NCBI GenBank assembly: GCA_020637435.1
Contig: JACJVW010000004.1
Coordinates: forward strand, 1-57,771
Source of the DNA: Candidatus Woesearchaeota archaeon
GTDB taxonomy: Archaea > Nanobdellota > Nanobdellia > Woesearchaeales > JACJVW01
DNA length: 57,771 nucleotides
Direction of reading: 5' to 3'
Positions 15,987 to 24,374 of the stretch are shown piece by piece. How positions within the stretch are numbered: the first letter of the stretch is position 1; each line of letters starts with the position of its first letter. The notes beneath the pieces were generated by a model. The model ran no database searches, was not told the origin of the DNA, and was given only the letters and a program-made list of their open reading frames with translations. Position numbers and translations under genes: made by a program.

Positions 15987-16301
15987 TCAAAGATTCTTAT
16001 CAAGGAATGCTTTAAACTGGTCTTTTGGGAAAGCTCCTGAGACCCGTTCTACTTCCTCACCTTTCTTGAAAATGGCTAAAGTAGGGATACTCATAATACC
16101 CAGATTGCCTGCGGTCTCCTGCGCATCTTCAGTGTTGACTTTGACAAACTTCATCTTGCCAGTGTACTCCTGAGATACAGCCTCAAAGGTCGGAGCGAAC
16201 ATCTTGCAGGGCATGCACCAGTCTGCGAAGAAATCAACGACGACAGGGATATCAGATTTCAATACTTTCTCTTCAAAGTCACTATCATTTGCATGTTCCA
16301 T
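15987..16301 (-). CDS. trxA: Thioredoxin
   Basis: 104 residues from the ATG at 16301, preceded by GAGGTG at 7-12 nt. Active site WCMPCK (28-33) and cis-Pro motif MSIPTLAIF place it as classical thioredoxin. A longer in-frame reading exists back to 16481, but an AT-rich TATA-like element at 16384-16398 and the SD argue for the short form with an ~60-nt leader. It abuts the dCMP deaminase convergently with no gap. Confidence 0.93.
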   Translation of the reverse strand: MEHANDSDFEEKVLKSDIPVVVDFFADWCMPCKMFAPTFEAVSQEYTGKMKFVKVNTEDAQETAGNLGIMSIPTLAIFKKGEEVERVSGAFPKDQFKAFLDKNL

Positions 16302-16437
16302 ATTGGACACCTCGTGGCAGTTACCTGTGAGCGGCCCTATGGGCCTTCCCGCGCAACTGCATGATGTAAGGTTGTCCATATGTTTTTTATATTTAATGGT
16401 ATACAGGGACAAATACGGTTGATTTATAGGTAGTCTC

Positions 16438-16854
16438 ATGAGAAAAGTGATGGTTTTTGGTTGTTTTGACGTGCTGCACACTGGGCATGTAGTGTTTCTA
16501 GAGAAAGCAAAGGAGTATGGGGACTATCTCATCGTGGTTGTCGGCAGGGATGTGAATATCGCCAAAATCAAAGGCAGGGAACCTCACCTTGGAGAGAACA
16601 CGAGGCAAAGGATCGTACAGAATCTACCCTTTGTCGATAAAGCAGTGCTTGGTAGCGAGAAGGATCAATATGCTGTAGTACGTGAGCTTCGACCAGATGT
16701 TATCTGTCTTGGTCATGATCAGGAGACGTACACAGACAAGCTCGCACCAATCCTTCAGCAGGAAGGCATTAATGCGGAGATCATACGTCTTCCAGCTTAC
16801 AAACGCAGTACATATTCAAGCACGAAGATAAAGAAAGACCTTGGACTCTTATGA
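16438..16854 (+). CDS. ribL: FAD synthetase RibL-type nucleotidyltransferase
   Basis: 138 residues. The cytidylyltransferase-fold HxGH motif is at 14-17 (FDVLHTGH). KIKGREPHLGENTRQ and the C-terminal RSTYSSTKIKKDLGLL correspond to the nucleotide-binding signatures. Archaeal RibL makes FAD from FMN and ATP; the related TagD type makes CDP-glycerol, so substrate is by family resemblance. FAD supply would serve ThyX. The 3' end overlaps the convergent protease gene by 6 nt. Confidence 0.82.
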   Translation: MRKVMVFGCFDVLHTGHVVFLEKAKEYGDYLIVVVGRDVNIAKIKGREPHLGENTRQRIVQNLPFVDKAVLGSEKDQYAVVRELRPDVICLGHDQETYTDKLAPILQQEGINAEIIRLPAYKRSTYSSTKIKKDLGLL

Positions 16855-17424
16855 ATAGGTGATAAACAGGAATATTACTCCTAGAGCGACGACCCCCGCA
16901 TACACTTTCTTGTCCCAATCCCACACTTTCTTTCCATCGAATGGGTGAAAAGGGATCATGTTGAATACTGCCAGCCAGGCATTGATAACAAAACCGTAGT
17001 ACCCTATGGTCTGCATAAGCACTCCATCAGAGATATTGAATATCATCCGGAAGATAACGCATAGGATAAGATTGGCCACAGGACCTGCGGCTGCGATGAT
17101 CCCATTTTGGCGGTTGCTGATATTGCCTGATATCATGACAGCTCCCGGCGCTATGAAAGTAAAGCCAAGGAAAGAGAGGCCAATGGCACCAAGCAGCATC
17201 TTCATGTCAGCCTTGAACTCTGCAAACGCACCGAAGTGCCGTGCCACTTTACGGTGGGCCAGTTCATGCAGAAGGAATCCTGCACCTACGGTCACTCCGC
17301 AGATGAAGAAGAGCATCCAAAAAGTGGAGAAATCTCCTGCCATGAAGGGTTTTCTCCCGTAGAGAATGACAAAACAAAGACTCACAAGAGTCCATGCAAC
17401 GAGCAGGTCCCGCTTTTCGCTCAT
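16849..17424 (-). CDS. Site-2 protease (M50) intramembrane metalloprotease, catalytically intact
   Basis: 191 residues, five or six membrane spans. HExxH zinc motif is HELAH at 53-57; the third ligand motif is NMIPFHPFDGKKVW with Asn155 and Asp163. GAGFLLHELAHRKVARHFG matches archaeal S2P proteins. It cleaves membrane-anchored substrates within the bilayer; a regulatory target is unknown. Its start overlaps the receiver-domain gene stop by 4 nt, so the two are coupled. A second gene in this window (22292-23467) is a clear relative with both motifs lost. Confidence 0.92.
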   Translation of the reverse strand: MSEKRDLLVAWTLVSLCFVILYGRKPFMAGDFSTFWMLFFICGVTVGAGFLLHELAHRKVARHFGAFAEFKADMKMLLGAIGLSFLGFTFIAPGAVMISGNISNRQNGIIAAAGPVANLILCVIFRMIFNISDGVLMQTIGYYGFVINAWLAVFNMIPFHPFDGKKVWDWDKKVYAGVVALGVIFLFITYS

Positions 17425-17807
17425 TTAAAAGCCTCAGTTATAGCCTTGCGCAATTCGGGGAGCGTATACGGCTTATTGAGGTATGTCGTCATCTGCGCCT
17501 GCTCTTCCTCTGCTTTAGGTAGATTCATGCGGGAAAGTTCGTTCTCAAACTCGCTTGTCGAGAGTACAGTGATGAGAATCGCCCTTAACGAGGGTTTACG
17601 GGCTCTAAGTGCATTTGTAAGGACAATACCGTTCTTGCCAGGCATCATCACATCGCAGATTACCAGGTCAGGACTGTACTTGTTAAACTCTTCGATAGCG
17701 CTCTCATAATTAAAAGCGCCGTAGACATCAGAGAAACCTATCTTTCCCAGATTGGTCGCGAGCACCTTACGCTGGAAATCAGAATCATCTACTATTAGGA
17801 TCTTCAT
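17421..17807 (-). CDS. Stand-alone response-regulator receiver domain (CheY-like)
   Basis: 128 residues, a single receiver domain. Acidic pair Asp7-Asp8, phospho-acceptor Asp52 (VICDVMMPGKNG), Thr in ILITVLS and Lys in LNKPYT are all in place. There is no output domain. No histidine kinase is encoded in the window. The gene overlaps its neighbours on both sides (membrane protein upstream by 23 nt, S2P downstream by 4 nt), so the three genes form one unit. Phospho-control of the protease or membrane protein is a reasonable guess only. Confidence 0.9.
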   Translation of the reverse strand: MKILIVDDSDFQRKVLATNLGKIGFSDVYGAFNYESAIEEFNKYSPDLVICDVMMPGKNGIVLTNALRARKPSLRAILITVLSTSEFENELSRMNLPKAEEEQAQMTTYLNKPYTLPELRKAITEAFK

Positions 17808-18213
17808 ATTTCTTGATCACCTCTTCATTGCAGCAGAAAAAATAGAATAGCGCCCCATTTAGCGCTATGAAAGGGAGAGAACCCGGAAAACCAAAAAGCA
17901 TGAAAAATATGTTGAAGCCGAGGATGATGACCGTGAATATCCTTGCCCAGTTCTTGTATTGCATGAGCTTGACAACCACCCAGATGTTAAAGACATTTGA
18001 AAGGATGAGAAGTATGGTCAACAGAAGCCCAAGAGCGATAAACATAGACTGGTACTCAGGAGGTATAAGCATGGAGAAAATATCCGCGAATATGTCCCTT
18101 AGTATAAGGGATGCCAGGCTCATGAACACCGCGCCCATGATCATCAGGCCAGAGATGAACATTGTGATGTAGGCGTATATCTGCACAATCATGTCTATGG
18201 ATTCTTCCTTCAT
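17785..18213 (-). CDS. Four-span membrane protein
   Basis: 142 residues with hydrophobic stretches at about 10-35, 53-78, 84-102 and 104-125, and a cytoplasmic-type charged C-terminus (NEEVIKKYEDPNSR). No family recognised. It begins the unit membrane protein-receiver-S2P. A TATA-like box (RC TTTTTATAGG, about 18234-18244) lies 22-31 nt before the start. Confidence 0.75.
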   Translation of the reverse strand: MKEESIDMIVQIYAYITMFISGLMIMGAVFMSLASLILRDIFADIFSMLIPPEYQSMFIALGLLLTILLILSNVFNIWVVVKLMQYKNWARIFTVIILGFNIFFMLFGFPGSLPFIALNGALFYFFCCNEEVIKKYEDPNSR

Positions 18214-18303
18214 AAGCCTAATTTTGGGATTCGTCCTATAAAAACATTAGGATTCGATATCTTTAAAAAGCAAATATGGTCACTTTGAGGATTATCACTT
18301 AAC

Positions 18304-18394
18304 GCCCTGTTAGTGTAGCCCGGCCAATCATCTCGCCCTCTCGAGATTAAATCAGAGCAAGGCGAGGACGTGGGTTCGAATCCCGCACAGGGCA
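18304..18394 (+). tRNA. tRNA-Glu (CTC) with a 16-nt archaeal intron
   Basis: Acceptor stem GCCCTGT (18304-18310) pairs with ACAGGGC (18387-18393), discriminator A at 18394; CCA is not encoded. The D arm GTGTAGCCCGGCCAATCAT is typical of archaeal tRNA-Glu. T arm GTGGG-TTCGAAT-CCCGC. Anticodon stem TCGCC (18333-18337) pairs with GGCGA (18361-18365), but 23 nt lie between them. Removing 18344-18359 leaves the 7-nt loop CTCTCGA with anticodon CTC. The precursor forms a canonical bulge-helix-bulge: CTCT/AGAG 4-bp helix flanked by 3-nt bulges CGA and CAA, with a GAT/ATC inner stem. The intron sits at position 37/38. Confidence 0.93.
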
Positions 18395-18451
18395 TTTATT
18401 ATTGATGGGCCTGTAATGGTCAATAAGATTTAGTTAAAGCGTGTAGGTAGT

Positions 18452-18580
18452 ATGATAGAAACCGCAGCAATCATCAGCATCCTCGTGTTCGTTCTGGTGT
18501 ACCTAGCCATCACTTATGAACAAGGCGGTGGCGGCACTTATAGGAGTGAGTTTTCTTCTTATAACTCAGATCACCACTGA
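18452..18580 (+). pseudogene. Out-of-frame first membrane helix of the downstream permease
   Basis: ATG at 18452 opens a 42-codon frame whose first 23 residues form a membrane helix (AIISILVFVLVYLAITYE). In ArsB/NhaD-type permeases such a helix comes just before the segment that here starts NKAVAALIGVSF in the next frame. The continuation lies in another frame at about 18512-18520, so a 1-nt insertion or 2-nt deletion appears to separate them. It may be a sequencing or assembly error, a real mutation or a recoding site. Confidence 0.5.
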
Positions 18581-19754
18581 GCACGAGATCTCCCAATATG
18601 TTGAACTTGAAACGATCATGCTGCTCTTTGGCATGATGATCATCGTGACCATACTAAGGCACTCAGGATTGTTCAATTATCTTGCATTGACTATCGCTAA
18701 CCTCACAAAAGGCTCACCAATTAGAATACTAGTGTTGTTCAGCATCGTTACTGCAGTGCTTTCAGCTTTTCTTGATAATGTAACAACTGTGCTCATCATC
18801 ATCCCTATCATCCTGGAGTTAACTAAAGGCATGGGACTTAACCCGGTGCCCTATATCATCTCTCAGGCTATCATCTCAAATATAGGTGGTACAGCTACTC
18901 TGATAGGCGATCCGCCAAACATCATCATCGGGTCGAGTACAGGCCTTACTTTCAACCAGTTCATAATCAATCTTAGTATTCCGGTGACCATAATCTTTAT
19001 CGCATCCCTCCTGTACCTTTGGCTAACGAACAGAAACTTTTTCAAATCCATAGACAGTGATCTTGTGAAGATATTCTCCGTCCAGATGCTGCTCTCAAAA
19101 TTGAGGCACAGATTTCTGCGGCAGGGCATGAAGCCCCGATTATTCAATTACGGGATGGCAGTTCTTGTCCTTACACTTATCTTATTCATCCTTCAGGGAG
19201 TCACGGGCATCTCCCCTGGCATAGTTGCTCTGACGGCGAGCATGATACTGCTAGCCCTTACACGAAGCCAGGTAGAAAAGATAATGGAAGAAGTAGAGTG
19301 GACTACACTCATTTTTTTCGCTGGACTCTTTATCCTGGTAGGTATCCTGGAGGAAGAAGGCATTATCGCGTGGATTGCAGAGAATATTTTTCTTAGGCTG
19401 GGCGACAATCCGTATTTCCTGGTATTGGTCATCATCTGGGTGTCTGGAATCTTGTCCGGATTCCTTGACAATATCCCCTTCACTATCACGATGATCCCTA
19501 TTATCGAGATTATCCTTCAGAGCAATCCTATCCCCGGGAATATACTGTGGTGGGCTCTTGCCCTTGGCGCTTGCCTTGGCGGTAATCTTACCCTTATAGG
19601 TGCATCGGCAAATATTGTCAGTGTAGGTATCGCAAAACGTCATGGCATCCACATATCCTTTCTTGAATTCATGAAGGTGGGATTCCCTATAACCATCATC
19701 TCTCTTCTCATTTCATCAGTATATCTCTGCACATATCTATGGGTGATACTATGA
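18516..19754 (+). CDS. ArsB/NhaD-type ion transporter permease
   Basis: 412 residues from ATG 18516, about 10-11 membrane spans. Two half-repeats each carry the ion-transporter-superfamily motif: FLDNVTTVLIIIP (about 87-99) with IGGTATLIGDPPNI, and FLDNIPFTITMIPI with GGNLTLIGASANI. This pattern fits the arsenite/Na+:H+ (ArsB/NhaD) and tricarboxylate-like group. The substrate is not determinable. The start lacks the expected first helix, which lies in a different frame at 18452. The 3' end overlaps the next gene by 4 nt. Confidence 0.85.
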   Translation: MNKAVAALIGVSFLLITQITTEHEISQYVELETIMLLFGMMIIVTILRHSGLFNYLALTIANLTKGSPIRILVLFSIVTAVLSAFLDNVTTVLIIIPIILELTKGMGLNPVPYIISQAIISNIGGTATLIGDPPNIIIGSSTGLTFNQFIINLSIPVTIIFIASLLYLWLTNRNFFKSIDSDLVKIFSVQMLLSKLRHRFLRQGMKPRLFNYGMAVLVLTLILFILQGVTGISPGIVALTASMILLALTRSQVEKIMEEVEWTTLIFFAGLFILVGILEEEGIIAWIAENIFLRLGDNPYFLVLVIIWVSGILSGFLDNIPFTITMIPIIEIILQSNPIPGNILWWALALGACLGGNLTLIGASANIVSVGIAKRHGIHISFLEFMKVGFPITIISLLISSVYLCTYLWVIL

Positions 19755-20602
19755 GCAAAGACCAGGAAATCCTCAATACACTGTTTAGAGAATTTGAAGA
19801 CCTCTACGGCGCTACGCATACTACTATCCTTTCACTGAAATCTCTATACAAGGCAATCACCCAGTTGAAAAACTCAAACACCATCGACCAGATAAGGATA
19901 TTTGTAGAGAGTATTGAACGTACTGAGCCTAAAAATGTTCCCCTCATCAGATTACTTCAAGAAATCCTTGCTTATGCTGAAAGCCAACCTTCAGAGAATA
20001 TGCTTCAAAAGAAACTTCTTAGAGTGGTTAAACAGAAGATAAGATTATTTCGTTCAATGCTGGCAGACACTTCAAGGAATGGTATGTCTGCTATCGAAAA
20101 GGGAGACCATATTGTGATACACTCTGTCAGCTACTCTATCATCGGTATCCTCATCAAGGCAAAACAGGAAGGGATGCAGTTTTCGGTCCTGGTCCTTAAG
20201 CAGGACCCCATCAAGACGGGTGAACTTATCACGGTGCTTGAAAAACAGAAGATACCATTTGTTGTGGCCGCAGAATATGACCTCCCGCAACATGTGGCAC
20301 GAGTAACTAAAATGTTCTTTGGTGCTCTAAGCGTCACTGGCGACGGTAGCGTCATAACAGGCGCCGGAACCTCAAGCGTAGCCAGTGTTTGTCATGAACA
20401 CAATATTCCTATATACCTTTTTGCAAATTCCTACAAATTTACCAAGGGAAAGACAAGAGCTCAAAATATCCATGCCAAAAGTAAAAACCAAGGGTCTATC
20501 GATTTCAAAGTGCATTCACACAGTTGTGTACCCATGGACTTGGTCACATTCCTATATACCGAAGAAGGAAGAACTGAAAAACCGATATCACATCAAGATT
20601 GA
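19751..20602 (+). CDS. eIF2B alpha/beta/delta-like (ribose-1,5-bisphosphate isomerase superfamily) protein
   Basis: 283 residues from ATG 19751, which overlaps the permease stop. Residues 1-110 are helical. From about 115 a Rossmann-like domain follows with GDHIVIHSVSYSIIGILIKA, then VTGDGSVITGAGTSSVASVC and HNIPIYLFANSYKF, the pattern of eIF2B-type and methylthioribose-phosphate isomerase proteins. Archaeal members include R15P isomerase of the AMP pathway and true aIF2B-like proteins; this divergent copy cannot be placed. Co-transcription with a permease is unusual. Confidence 0.7.
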   Translation: MSKDQEILNTLFREFEDLYGATHTTILSLKSLYKAITQLKNSNTIDQIRIFVESIERTEPKNVPLIRLLQEILAYAESQPSENMLQKKLLRVVKQKIRLFRSMLADTSRNGMSAIEKGDHIVIHSVSYSIIGILIKAKQEGMQFSVLVLKQDPIKTGELITVLEKQKIPFVVAAEYDLPQHVARVTKMFFGALSVTGDGSVITGAGTSSVASVCHEHNIPIYLFANSYKFTKGKTRAQNIHAKSKNQGSIDFKVHSHSCVPMDLVTFLYTEEGRTEKPISHQD

Positions 20603-20708
20603 CGAGCCAGAATTGAGTCGCAGCAGACATAACATTGATCGGTGTCTGTGATACAGACTATATCTTCCTTTGCGAAACATTATATATCATCAGCCTTCCT
20701 GGTGATAT

Positions 20709-21743
20709 ATGAAATGGGTGCTCCTCATTTTTGTCATAGGAATTGTCCTCATAACTATAGTAGGGATTGATCAGGACATCATCAAAGATATCCAACCCGG
20801 GATAGATGAGCGCTTGGACTTCTCGACTTGCATTGTCACTACAGGAACTATAGAAGAAGGAATATTTGGTATGCACCTGCATGGTAATTTCCTAAAGGAA
20901 GAGAAAACGTATGAACTGATAGATGATATTGGATTGGCATGGGTGTATTTCTCATTTTATTGGCCGACTATAGAGCCCGAGCAGGATGAAGATTTTATTG
21001 CATCGTATGACTATGCGATCCAGGAGTTAGCTAAGAGGAACATTAGTATTGTGGCATCGCTTGGTAATTATTGGCCTGAATGGATCGATGATTCTGATGT
21101 TTTAACAGGAGAGATGGCTGAGATGGTGAAGAAGGTAGTGCATAGGTATAAGCCCGGAGGCGACTTTTCTAAGGAGTATGGTATGGATTATGGCATCGGG
21201 TATTGGGAGATCATCAATGAGCCTAATTATCCTTGCTGCGGTTGGGGCGTACAGGGTACAGAGCAACCTGTCAACCCATCCCTGTATGCTGAGCTTCTGT
21301 ATGTGGCTCATCAGGCTATCCGTGACGAGGATCCTGAGGCAGTCATTCTCCTTGGCGGCTTGTCCAGCGGACATTATGACCCACTTGCTTTTCTTGAGGA
21401 GATTTATAGCTATGGTGCGAAAGATTGCTTTGATGTGGTTGCGTATCACCCGTATGGTGAGGTTGGTAGATTTAACCAAAGTGTTCAGGGGCTTTCTGAG
21501 GTCATGCAAAAACATCGCGATAGCAAGCCCATCTGGTTCAATGAAATAGGTGACCCCAGTCTTGCAGAACAGCCGCGCATATTTTATGACAGTGTCAATC
21601 AGACGCAGTACATATCAGCCCTATTTTGGTTGGGTTTCCATGATTTTGGCAATGACGAAACCTGGGGCATAGTAGATAATGATCTGACGCCAAGAGAGCC
21701 TATGTATAGTAATGTAAAGGAGTATATCGTAGGGCTAAAATAG
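20709..21743 (+). CDS. Membrane-anchored or exported glycoside hydrolase (clan GH-A-like)
   Basis: 344 residues. An uncleaved-looking N-terminal hydrophobic helix (3-20) suggests a signal anchor. The TIM-barrel catalytic pair is visible: acid/base Glu171 in YWEIINEPN and nucleophile Glu279 in PIWFNEIG, with AYHPYG between. The order resembles GH5/GH39/GH10-type enzymes. A TATA-like element at about 20680-20690 and GGTGAT just before the ATG support the start. It probably trims or degrades extracellular glycan; the substrate is unknown. Confidence 0.8.
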   Translation: MKWVLLIFVIGIVLITIVGIDQDIIKDIQPGIDERLDFSTCIVTTGTIEEGIFGMHLHGNFLKEEKTYELIDDIGLAWVYFSFYWPTIEPEQDEDFIASYDYAIQELAKRNISIVASLGNYWPEWIDDSDVLTGEMAEMVKKVVHRYKPGGDFSKEYGMDYGIGYWEIINEPNYPCCGWGVQGTEQPVNPSLYAELLYVAHQAIRDEDPEAVILLGGLSSGHYDPLAFLEEIYSYGAKDCFDVVAYHPYGEVGRFNQSVQGLSEVMQKHRDSKPIWFNEIGDPSLAEQPRIFYDSVNQTQYISALFWLGFHDFGNDETWGIVDNDLTPREPMYSNVKEYIVGLK

Positions 21744-21767
21744 ATCTTTAAAAGACTCGAGAAAAGT

Positions 21768-22214
21768 TTAAAGAACACTATCTATGATTTTCTCCAATTC
21801 TTTTGCGTTGATGAGCTGGTGCTGACAATGCAGGATACCTATGTACTTAATCTGCTGCCTAAATCTTTGCACGACTGCTTCCATACCTTCCACAAAGGTC
21901 TGTACTCGTCCCTCTGTCTGATAACGCTCTGCGGTGTTCATGCCGATGCCTATAACCTGTGAGGTTGGTAGAAGCACGTCTCTTTTCAATTCTCCGTAGG
22001 GGAACTCACCTTTGCCGAACCAGGCCCTGTAGTTTCGTGATACAAATGCCCCTGAACTGGAGAGGGCGGGAGCGTACATCGTACGGAGGTATTGGGTGAT
22101 GACTCCGTCTACCCCCGTATAAGTATCCTGCACAGCGGGTTTGAGGAGGCATTTTCGCTCCAATCGGTTGATGAGTTCAGGGTTTATTCTGAAGAGTATC
22201 TTGAGCTCTGCCAT
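21768..22214 (-). CDS. Conserved-looking hypothetical protein
   Basis: 148 residues, not recognised. It starts MAELKILFRINPELINRLERK and contains RNYRAWFGKGEFPYGELKRD, then an alpha/beta C-terminus with a basic helix. No membrane span or signal peptide. TATA-like GATTTAAAAAG (RC of 22236-22246) is 22-32 nt upstream, back to back with the promoter of the next gene. Confidence 0.65.
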   Translation of the reverse strand: MAELKILFRINPELINRLERKCLLKPAVQDTYTGVDGVITQYLRTMYAPALSSSGAFVSRNYRAWFGKGEFPYGELKRDVLLPTSQVIGIGMNTAERYQTEGRVQTFVEGMEAVVQRFRQQIKYIGILHCQHQLINAKELEKIIDSVL

Positions 22215-22291
22215 ATGAAAGAAGATTTTCTACCGCTTTTTAAATCTTGGAGAAGTTACTTTTTTATATAGGATTTCATCCATTTCAAGAT
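22215..22291. promoter_or_regulatory. Divergent promoter pair
   Basis: TATA-like elements at 22236-22246 (minus strand) and TTTTTATATA at 22261-22270 (plus strand) lie 14 bp apart. The second lies 22-31 nt before ATG 22292 and rules out the longer in-frame start at 22247 for the plus-strand gene. Confidence 0.6.
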
Positions 22292-23467
22292 ATGCGACGC
22301 AGTCTTTTTGTTGTCCTGATGATTCTGTGCAGTACAGCAGTATTTTCCTCTCCTTGGTCTGATGCCGAAGCGCTTGGGGAAGAGATCCGCGCTTTTAATG
22401 AGGGTGAGGATAGCGTCATTGTTCTTGGAGACAAGGCTTCGAATATCGAAAAGCTCGCACTGTCCTATTTTCGGGACCAATATTCCGACCTTAGGGATAT
22501 ACCAATCGTCTCTGAGCACGATATACCTCCAAATAAGACACTTATACTTATCGGAGGGCCTATGCAGAACGGTGTCACTGCAAGCCTTGACATTTCCTCA
22601 GCGCGCGAAAATACATTCTCTGCGGGCAAAGTACTATTCATAGACACGCCAAAGTACATGATATTCAGTGATTATGCAGGTTTTGAGAACAGGGTCAAAC
22701 GTCAAGACGGACCGCTAAGTGGTCTTATACCTGAAGAATGGATACCAGCCGCAGCAACTCTTATTGGTCTTTCATTGCTTTGGCTTTGGCATATCCTGGA
22801 GAAGCTCTTCAAGACGGTCGGCCGAGTGTTCCTTTCAGGCAGGGTCATGAAGTTTGTAAGGAAACAGCCTCTTTCTGAGTACTTCATGGGTTTTGAACTT
22901 GGAGGCATGCGATTTAAACTTAGGGAATGGATATCCATTCTGCTTGGCTCGATCGTCTTCGCATGGGCAGTTTCCTACACTTATCTACTCTCAACCGATA
23001 CGTTTGCGTTTATCTTGACTAATATTGCAGTTAATATAGGCGTATTTGGTATTAGAGATCTCACGCGTCTGCTTTATGATAAGATATTTGGTCTGCACAC
23101 AGAGTACCGTTTCTGGTGGTGGGGAGCTTTAGTGACGACCGCAAGCGGCTTGCTAGGCAGTACATTCGCGCTATCTGGATACGTGGTAGGCAAAGATACC
23201 AATGATAAGAGCAAGGAATCTCCTGTGGCTTACGCTATAAATCTGGTCACGTTCCTCGTGTCCGTGATCCTGTTCTTCTGGAATATCATCAGCCCGACGA
23301 TCATCATCCAGATGGCGATGGTACTCTCCATGACTATCCCTACAATCCAATTCCTTCCTCTCGAGCCTTTTTCTGGAAAACATATCTATAGATGGAACAA
23401 GAAAGTATGGTGGTTCACAGCGCCAATCATCTTCTTGACGTATATCGCAGTCAATATAGTTATCTAA
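22292..23467 (+). CDS. Inactive site-2-protease homologue with extracytoplasmic N-domain
   Basis: 391 residues. A signal peptide (1-20) is followed by a soluble domain (about 21-145) and then about seven spans. The membrane part aligns by eye with the active S2P at 16849-17424: GxxGVFGIRDLTRLLYDKIFG stands where that protein has GAGFLLHELAHRKVARHFG, so HExxH has become RDLTR (255-259). LPLEPFSGKHIYRWNKKVWW stands for IPFHPFDGKKVWDWDKKVY, so the zinc-ligand Asp is Ser361. Both metal sites are lost while the scaffold remains, as in pseudoproteases of the rhomboid family. Role possibly substrate recruitment or chaperoning; inference. Confidence 0.75.
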   Translation: MRRSLFVVLMILCSTAVFSSPWSDAEALGEEIRAFNEGEDSVIVLGDKASNIEKLALSYFRDQYSDLRDIPIVSEHDIPPNKTLILIGGPMQNGVTASLDISSARENTFSAGKVLFIDTPKYMIFSDYAGFENRVKRQDGPLSGLIPEEWIPAAATLIGLSLLWLWHILEKLFKTVGRVFLSGRVMKFVRKQPLSEYFMGFELGGMRFKLREWISILLGSIVFAWAVSYTYLLSTDTFAFILTNIAVNIGVFGIRDLTRLLYDKIFGLHTEYRFWWWGALVTTASGLLGSTFALSGYVVGKDTNDKSKESPVAYAINLVTFLVSVILFFWNIISPTIIIQMAMVLSMTIPTIQFLPLEPFSGKHIYRWNKKVWWFTAPIIFLTYIAVNIVI

Positions 23468-24372
23468 AGCTGAAGAAATCTGACACTGTCCTCGTCGGCC
23501 AAGCCCACGACAAATCCGTCACTATTGTGCTTACTTGCATAGGTACCATCTAATCGAAGCGTAATGATCCCAAGAGAATCCGGTTCATAGTTTTCAGTTA
23601 CGTCTTGGACTACCCGTTCAACAGCTGCTTCGAGTTCCATTGTCTGTAGGTAGTGCTCAATCCTTGAAGCAGCTCTTAGAGCGATGCAGTATTCTCCTGT
23701 CCCTGTGCAGCTTACACCAACATGCTTAGTAGCAAGAGTGCCTGCCCCTATGATAGCACTGTCACCTACACGTCCAGGAAGTTTCATAGGGATACCTCCG
23801 GTAGAGGTGCCCGCGACGATGATCTTTCCGTCTGTCGCTACCGCCCCTACAGTCCCTACGCGGTTCTTAACTATGGACATCAGAAATTCCTGATCATAGG
23901 GCGTCTTTTCACCTGCAAGGATCATGTCTGAGTACTTTTTCCATTCCGCAAGTCTTGCTTCTGAACGCAGATCAACAATATCCTGCCCGCAAAGCTTCGC
24001 GAACTTCTGCGCGCCCTGGCCAGTAAGCAGTACATGACCTGTCTTGTCCATGACATAGAATGCAGTGAGAATGGGGTGCAGTATCCCTTTAAGACCTGAA
24101 ACCGCACCAGTTCGAATACCGTCTTTGGACCATACCATAATTGAAGCATCGCATTCGACTTCGCCTTCAGCATTGATTGCGCTTCCGTATCCGGCATTGA
24201 AAAGAGCATCTTTTTCCATACTCTGTATTGCTGCGAGAACTGACTGAATCGGATCTTTTGTAGAAGTATATGCGACCCGTCCTGCATTGGCATACTCCTG
24301 CAGTAGCGGTCCTTTCTTATCGGCGTATCTGTCCCAGTGACCTACGCCTCCATGTATTATCAAGCGAAACAT
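23464..24372 (-). CDS. Isoaspartyl peptidase / L-asparaginase (Ntn hydrolase)
   Basis: 302 residues, normal length for the type 2 asparaginase family. N-terminal LIIHGGVG and mid-chain NAGYGSAINAEGEVECDA are diagnostic. The autocleavage site is Gly173-Thr174 in RVGTVGAVA, with Thr174 as the new N-terminal nucleophile; GTSTGGIPMKLPGRVGDS and GAGT complete the site. It hydrolyses beta-aspartyl dipeptides or asparagine. It begins 2 nt after the ATP-grasp gene, so the two are co-translated. It ends convergently with the inactive S2P, overlapping 4 nt. Confidence 0.93.
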   Translation of the reverse strand: MFRLIIHGGVGHWDRYADKKGPLLQEYANAGRVAYTSTKDPIQSVLAAIQSMEKDALFNAGYGSAINAEGEVECDASIMVWSKDGIRTGAVSGLKGILHPILTAFYVMDKTGHVLLTGQGAQKFAKLCGQDIVDLRSEARLAEWKKYSDMILAGEKTPYDQEFLMSIVKNRVGTVGAVATDGKIIVAGTSTGGIPMKLPGRVGDSAIIGAGTLATKHVGVSCTGTGEYCIALRAASRIEHYLQTMELEAAVERVVQDVTENYEPDSLGIITLRLDGTYASKHNSDGFVVGLADEDSVRFLQL

Positions 24373-24374
24373 TT

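Noticed and set aside
16302..16481. N-terminal extension of thioredoxin with CxC motif
   Set aside because: A TATA-like element at 16384-16398 lies within it and a Shine-Dalgarno precedes the ATG at 16301, so this is leader sequence.
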